Part shown: one piece after another, positions 60,278 to 64,000 of the stretch
Position numbering within the stretch: the stretch's first letter is position 1
Layout: each line of letters begins with the position of its first letter
NCBI RefSeq assembly: GCF_003287355.1
Contig: NZ_QMIM01000003.1
Span: 1-64,000, forward strand
Source of the DNA: Halorubrum sp. 48-1-W
GTDB lineage: Archaea; Halobacteriota; Halobacteria; Halobacteriales; Haloferacaceae
Length of the DNA: 64,000 bases
Direction of reading: 5' to 3'
Position numbers and translations under genes: made by a program
Notes under the pieces: generated by a model
Database searches by the model: none
Told to the model about the DNA's origin: nothing
The model's input: only the letters and a program-made list of their open reading frames with translations

Positions 60278-60316
60278 GTCCTATGCAACGAACCGAGTGT
60301 CGTCGTGGCGTAGGAG
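60278..60316. promoter_or_regulatory. inverted repeat GTCCTATGCAAC/GTGGCGTAGGAG, copy 5 (15-bp spacer)
   Basis: Half-sites at 60278-60289 and 60305-60316, more diverged than the other copies but with the same spacer as copies 2 and 4. Confidence 0.65.
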
Positions 60317-60602
60317 TATGTCATCGTGGTACGCAGAAGTTCTCATACTTTCCAATACAGCAGATCCCCAACTGAATGAAATCACGTTGACCGATATAGA
60401 GGTTATATGCAGCAGACACCCTCGTACCGAGGCAATTCGTCAGTGATGATGCATACTGGTGACCTACCATGGAGTCAAACCCGCTACTCACCTCTCTCAC
60501 CCAGTTTAGTCACTTGGTTTCGGGTTGATTTACTAAAGCCATATTTCGGGGGTGCGTACTTGAATCAGGTCGAGCAACGAGAGAGCCACTGAGCGGGACG
60601 GC
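60317..60602. other. intergenic region upstream of the regulated operon
   Basis: Close to 290 bases between the inverted repeat and the end of the next minus-strand gene. No gene or repeat recognised. Confidence 0.4.
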
Positions 60603-62513
60603 TCAGTTCACGCTCTTCGAGAGTTCGGCCCCGGCTTTGAACTTCACGTCGTCGGAGGCGCTCGCTCCCGTGAAGTGGACAAGTCGCCCTTGCGCAGTCA
60701 TAGTTACAGGGACATCAGCGGCAGTCCCCTCCTCTTGCCGCGTCGTTCGTCCCGGCCGCTTCCGGAGGATGATGTCCTCTCCTTCTGCTTCTGAGAGGTG
60801 CCCTTCGGCAACCGCATCGGAAACAGCCCCATCGAACAGTCTCGCTCCTCGTCGCTCTCGTTCGCCAGACAGGCGGCGGGCCATCACGTCGCCGTACCCA
60901 TCTCCATCTAAATCACCAGCGCCAACACCGATGACTGCTGTTGGTTCTCCCACAGCCACGAGTGTGATTGAATCCACGTAGAGGCTGCCATCGTCGATGA
61001 CCCAGCCACCCGTGTAGATGTACTGATCAGCGTGCTTGCAGCGGCGTACGGACAGCAGCGCAGGGAACGGCGACGGACACTCCGGCGGTGCGATCATAAT
61101 CGGGCACACCAGCGTCGACGTGGTCGAACTCTCACCGAGTTCAGCACCCCACTCATCGAAGTCTGCAGGCTCGGACGAGGCCCCGTCTGCGCTGACCGCA
61201 AGAGCAGGCGTCGTTTCTGTGGCCTGCGGTGGGTCGTTCACTGGATTGACCGTGACTCGTCCGTCTACGACATCTGATTCGAGGTGGATTCCCGTGTCGA
61301 CTGGTCCAGAGACGGCGGAGAGGAACGTGTCCGAGTTGTACAGCGAATTATCGTCAGACATGAGTCCCCTGTTAAGGACGCTTTCACCGCCGACCGCGTC
61401 TCCCTCGTAAATCGGACTGGTGTTTCCACCTCCGTTCTCGACCTTGTTGTCGCCCCACGCGTAGACTTTCCCGTCAGTGTCGGCTCGTCCTGTCACGTAC
61501 TCGATGATGCGGCGCGGCGTGAGCTCGTCACCGACTGCAACGTCGCTTCCCGGGAGACTGGCATCAGGTACGGTGATAGTGAACTGCTCGCTGAGGACTG
61601 GCTCGCCAGCGAGGTACTCGTACAGGGCGGCGATGTCTTCGTCACTCGCTCCGGTCAAGTCCTGAAGCGGAGGGTTTTCGAGGACGTGTTCGGAGGTGTC
61701 CTGCAACGACTTTTCGAGTAGTTCGATGTCCCCCTCGACGATTCCTTGTATCTCTTGGAGTGCCTCGGCAGCGTGGCTCCATTCTCCATTGTCAACGTGC
61801 GTTGCCGCTTGCTGAGTCAGTTTTTTCCGTCCCTCGGCGTGTTCTCGGACGGTTACGCACACGTCGTCAGAGCAGCTTTCCAGCGTCTCCTGTATCTCAT
61901 TGATACTGCTCCTCATATTGTCGAAATATTCATCTATCTCCTTTGAATTTTTTCCACGGCCAGTTCGAGCACTACGCTTGCTGATGGATACTGCCTCCGT
62001 TGTCTGCGAGAGAAGCGTATTCTCCAAGTCTAACGCAGCCCGAAGAGCGTCATTGTAATCACGGTCGCCTAATCCGTCGCCATCCGAATCGGTGTCGTCC
62101 GACCGAATCTTCGACTTATTGCTCCGACTGTTGTTGTAGTTAGCTCGGGCGGTGTTAGCAGCATCCCCTGTGTAGGTTGTTTCTCCTTCGAGGTCGATGG
62201 CCGCGAGAGCTGTTGAGGTTACCCACGCTTCGAGTTCGACTTCGCCGGAGAGCAGTCCGGAACCAGCTGAGGCCGTCGGTGTCAGTTTGTACACGGTGGG
62301 TTCACTTGTCGGGGAGGGGCCAGTGTACGCGCCGACTCCTGCGAACACTGCTGCTGGAGACGCACCCGTATCCGTCACTTGCGACGCTACTCGACTCAGA
62401 CACCCACTCAGCCCACCAACCGCAACGGCACCGCTCACGGCGAGTAGCTTTCGACGGCTAATAATAGCACGTGTCACACTGTCTGCGTGACTGTCTCGTC
62501 TCCGTGAATTCAT
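60603..62513 (-). CDS. large Tat-exported lipoprotein
   Basis: 636 residues from MNSRRRDSHADS. The Tat lipoprotein signal is SRRKLLAVSG, lipobox LSGC. Residues about 120-165 have a DTDSDGDGLGDRDYND stretch like thrombospondin type 3 or EF-hand calcium sites. A helical region follows (EYFDNMRSSINEIQETLESC). Later GAGDLDGDGYGDVMARRL is an FG-GAP-like calcium repeat. Probably a cell-surface, Ca-binding protein; it may act with the vWA protein next door. Confidence 0.7.
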   Translation of the reverse strand: MNSRRRDSHADSVTRAIISRRKLLAVSGAVAVGGLSGCLSRVASQVTDTGASPAAVFAGVGAYTGPSPTSEPTVYKLTPTASAGSGLLSGEVELEAWVTSTALAAIDLEGETTYTGDAANTARANYNNSRSNKSKIRSDDTDSDGDGLGDRDYNDALRAALDLENTLLSQTTEAVSISKRSARTGRGKNSKEIDEYFDNMRSSINEIQETLESCSDDVCVTVREHAEGRKKLTQQAATHVDNGEWSHAAEALQEIQGIVEGDIELLEKSLQDTSEHVLENPPLQDLTGASDEDIAALYEYLAGEPVLSEQFTITVPDASLPGSDVAVGDELTPRRIIEYVTGRADTDGKVYAWGDNKVENGGGNTSPIYEGDAVGGESVLNRGLMSDDNSLYNSDTFLSAVSGPVDTGIHLESDVVDGRVTVNPVNDPPQATETTPALAVSADGASSEPADFDEWGAELGESSTTSTLVCPIMIAPPECPSPFPALLSVRRCKHADQYIYTGGWVIDDGSLYVDSITLVAVGEPTAVIGVGAGDLDGDGYGDVMARRLSGERERRGARLFDGAVSDAVAEGHLSEAEGEDIILRKRPGRTTRQEEGTAADVPVTMTAQGRLVHFTGASASDDVKFKAGAELSKSVN

Positions 62514-62676
62514 ACTCGAACGGTGGACGAAGAGGATTATCATAAGTCTTCTTATGATTGTGGTGTGGGAATAAAATCGACGGATAGCCGATTAGCGCGT
62601 TGTATTCAGCAAGCTGGATCTATCAGCCACTGAGGTAGATGGTGATAGAATGTCTGGATATTTTTGCTTCCTACTC

Positions 62677-64000
62677 TCACAGCCCGGCTAGCAGGCTCGC
62701 GAACTGGTCGAGTCTGTCGTCCAGACGATCGGGTGTGTAAACGGCTTTCTGGCGTTCATAGTAATGCGAGAGTTCAGAAGCACTGTCAGAGAGCGACCCG
62801 GGCTGGCAATCGGTCGCAATAGTGAGCGAGCACACGGGTGCGTGTGACCGCCGTATTTGGTCGATAACATCATCCGTCGAGGCGGGGTTGCCATCCGTCA
62901 CAGTGATTATCAGCGGCTCGTCGCGTTGTGCTTCGACGAGTTCACGGGCGAGGCTAACCGCATCCGAGAGGGGCGTCCCGCCACCACACGTCGTATCAAG
63001 CAGATTCGCCTGGACGTGGCGAGTGTCTATGCTGAACGGTTTCACGAGACGTGCCTCACCACGGTAGAAGTCGGTGATGGCGACACGAATACCGAGGTTC
63101 TCCGCGGCGAGTGCAAATCGAGCGAGTGCTTGCGTCGCGATCTCAATCTTCGGTGGTGACCCCCGACGCATCGACCCAGAACGATCGAGGACAAGGACGA
63201 GCGCGTACTGCTTTTCGTCCCCAAGGGTTCGGGATTTACACACGCGGGGGTCACCGATAGCGAGGCGATGACCGGCCCGCGGATCGTACGCCCCAGAAGA
63301 AAGACCACGTCGCACGTTTTTGCGGCGGTCGAGTCGAAGGTACATTTCGAGAGTTTCTGCGACCCGATCAGCCCCTTCTTCGATAGCGCCCCACTCGCGA
63401 TTGAGGGCGAGATTGTCGCTGATGGGGAGAATCTCGAGATCCTCGAGACTTCCAGGCCCACCGTATTGTCCACCCTCCCCATTGTTCTGATCTTTTCCGT
63501 TCTGTGCTTGCTGGCGGGCGGAGCGTTCGAGCTGGTCAGCTAGCGCGGAGAGTTCTTCTTCGAGGGCCTGTTCGTCGATACCTTCGCGCTCGGATTCACG
63601 GTGGGCAGCGCGTTCGTCTCCGGCTAGGGCATTCTCGTAGGTGGCTTCGTCTTCGTCGGGCGACCTCGTCGAACTCTCGGTATGGGCAGGTCCTTCCGGG
63701 ATGTCTTGCCCCGATTCAGAGTCTGATTCTGCTTCGGGTTCTGAACCGGACTCCGATTCCGAACGTGCGTCGGTGTCGATGTCTCCCGCCGCGCTGCTGC
63801 TCGCCGTCTCGAGCGTCGGGGTATCCGCTTGGTCCGACTGGCATGCCTCATCTAATCCGTCCGAGGAGTGCTCGTCGTCGGTCTCGCCTTCGCTCGTATC
63901 GGGATTTGTACCCTCGTGATTATCCTGGGAATCGCCGCCGAATTTCTCGAGAGTGAGCTGGTCTTGGTTCTGTTGCTGAGTGTCGATGGAACTCGAAGCG
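62677..64000 (-). CDS. CobT-like von Willebrand A domain protein (5' end beyond window)
   Basis: The frame is open from 63999 to the stop at 62677 (440 residues visible); the Met at 63345 is internal. The left, outer part is acidic and Ser/Glu-rich (SESESGSEPEAESDSESG) with a coiled coil (QALEEELSALADQLERSARQ). A conserved linker LALNREWGAIEEGADRVAET follows, then a vWA domain with MIDAS: LDRSGSM, GGGTPLSDAV and VTDGNPAS. This is the layout of CobT/BchD-like proteins that work with a MoxR/CobS-type AAA ATPase, which could lie just outside the window. Confidence 0.85.
   Translation of the reverse strand, partial: ASSSIDTQQQNQDQLTLEKFGGDSQDNHEGTNPDTSEGETDDEHSSDGLDEACQSDQADTPTLETASSSAAGDIDTDARSESESGSEPEAESDSESGQDIPEGPAHTESSTRSPDEDEATYENALAGDERAAHRESEREGIDEQALEEELSALADQLERSARQQAQNGKDQNNGEGGQYGGPGSLEDLEILPISDNLALNREWGAIEEGADRVAETLEMYLRLDRRKNVRRGLSSGAYDPRAGHRLAIGDPRVCKSRTLGDEKQYALVLVLDRSGSMRRGSPPKIEIATQALARFALAAENLGIRVAITDFYRGEARLVKPFSIDTRHVQANLLDTTCGGGTPLSDAVSLARELVEAQRDEPLIITVTDGNPASTDDVIDQIRRSHAPVCSLTIATDCQPGSLSDSASELSHYYERQKAVYTPDRLDDRLDQFASLLAGL

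Noticed and set aside
62677-63345. vWA gene starting at the Met at 63345
   Set aside because: The same frame stays open with conserved-looking sequence up to 63999, so the Met is internal.
1-64000. CRISPR array, rRNA or replication initiator (Orc1/Cdc6, RepH)
   Set aside because: No regular repeat-spacer pattern, no rRNA-like sequence and no initiator motifs were found in the window.

Overview
The window reads as haloarchaeal accessory DNA, most likely part of a megaplasmid. The proteins are strongly acidic. Secreted proteins are Tat-exported lipoproteins with twin arginines and a lipobox Cys. The transposases are of haloarchaeal type (IS4-like, IS6, IS200/IS605-IS1341), and promoters are AT-rich and archaeal in style. 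No rRNA, tRNA, CRISPR array or replication initiator was seen. A ParA-type partition locus and a tyrosine recombinase beside a dif-like palindrome support a plasmid.

Layout. 1-7.7 kb: the end of an IS4-like element, a UPF0175/PIN toxin-antitoxin pair, several uncharacterised genes, and a second IS4-like transposase. 8.3-27.7 kb: a metal-homeostasis island. It holds four NikR-type regulators; an NMT1/TauA-like ABC transporter; a coupled operon of two CobW GTPases, a MoaB/MogA-like protein, a SufU-type scaffold and a CbiL-type methyltransferase; a ZnuA-DUF-ZnuC-ZnuB operon ending in a flavoprotein and a small conserved protein; a TrmO-like protein; a two-finger mini-protein; and a third CobW beside a ribosomal S14 paralog that has lost two of its four zinc ligands. 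The last part is decaying: the flavoprotein and FeoB-like neighbours are truncated. The same IS4-like element lies in direct orientation at 1-609 and at about 27.9-29.7 kb, so the island is bracketed by repeats.

29.7-35 kb: dif-like palindrome, integrase, parA and its partner flanked by TAACGGTA-like iterons, and an IS200/IS605 element whose TnpA is dead and whose TnpB is intact. 35-64 kb: a largely minus-strand plasmid or provirus-like block of uncharacterised proteins. These include a TSCPD/zinc-ribbon protein, a CoiA-like nuclease, a DUF6884-like protein, a Mom/XF1762-like GNAT protein, an HsdM-like methylase without a recognisable NPPY motif, two SWIM zinc-finger proteins, two Tat lipoproteins and a CobT-like vWA protein that runs off the right edge. 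The block also carries a pilin, a PAS-GAF histidine kinase, an IS6 insertion that splits a DUF6610-like gene, and two further TnpB elements.

The two most notable signals are these. (1) The zinc/nickel island, with diverged NikR sites and a Cys-depleted S14, looks like an archaeal zinc-sparing response plus an undescribed CobW-MoaB-SufU-CbiL operon. (2) A repeated cis-element system lies in the 35.8-60.3 kb block: an inverted repeat GTCCTACGTTAC/GTAACGTAGGAC with spacers of only 15 or 24 bp, coupled to a TTTGTC plus C-rich hairpin leader just before start codons, in up to ten places. All readings come from inspection of the sequence; no database search was possible.
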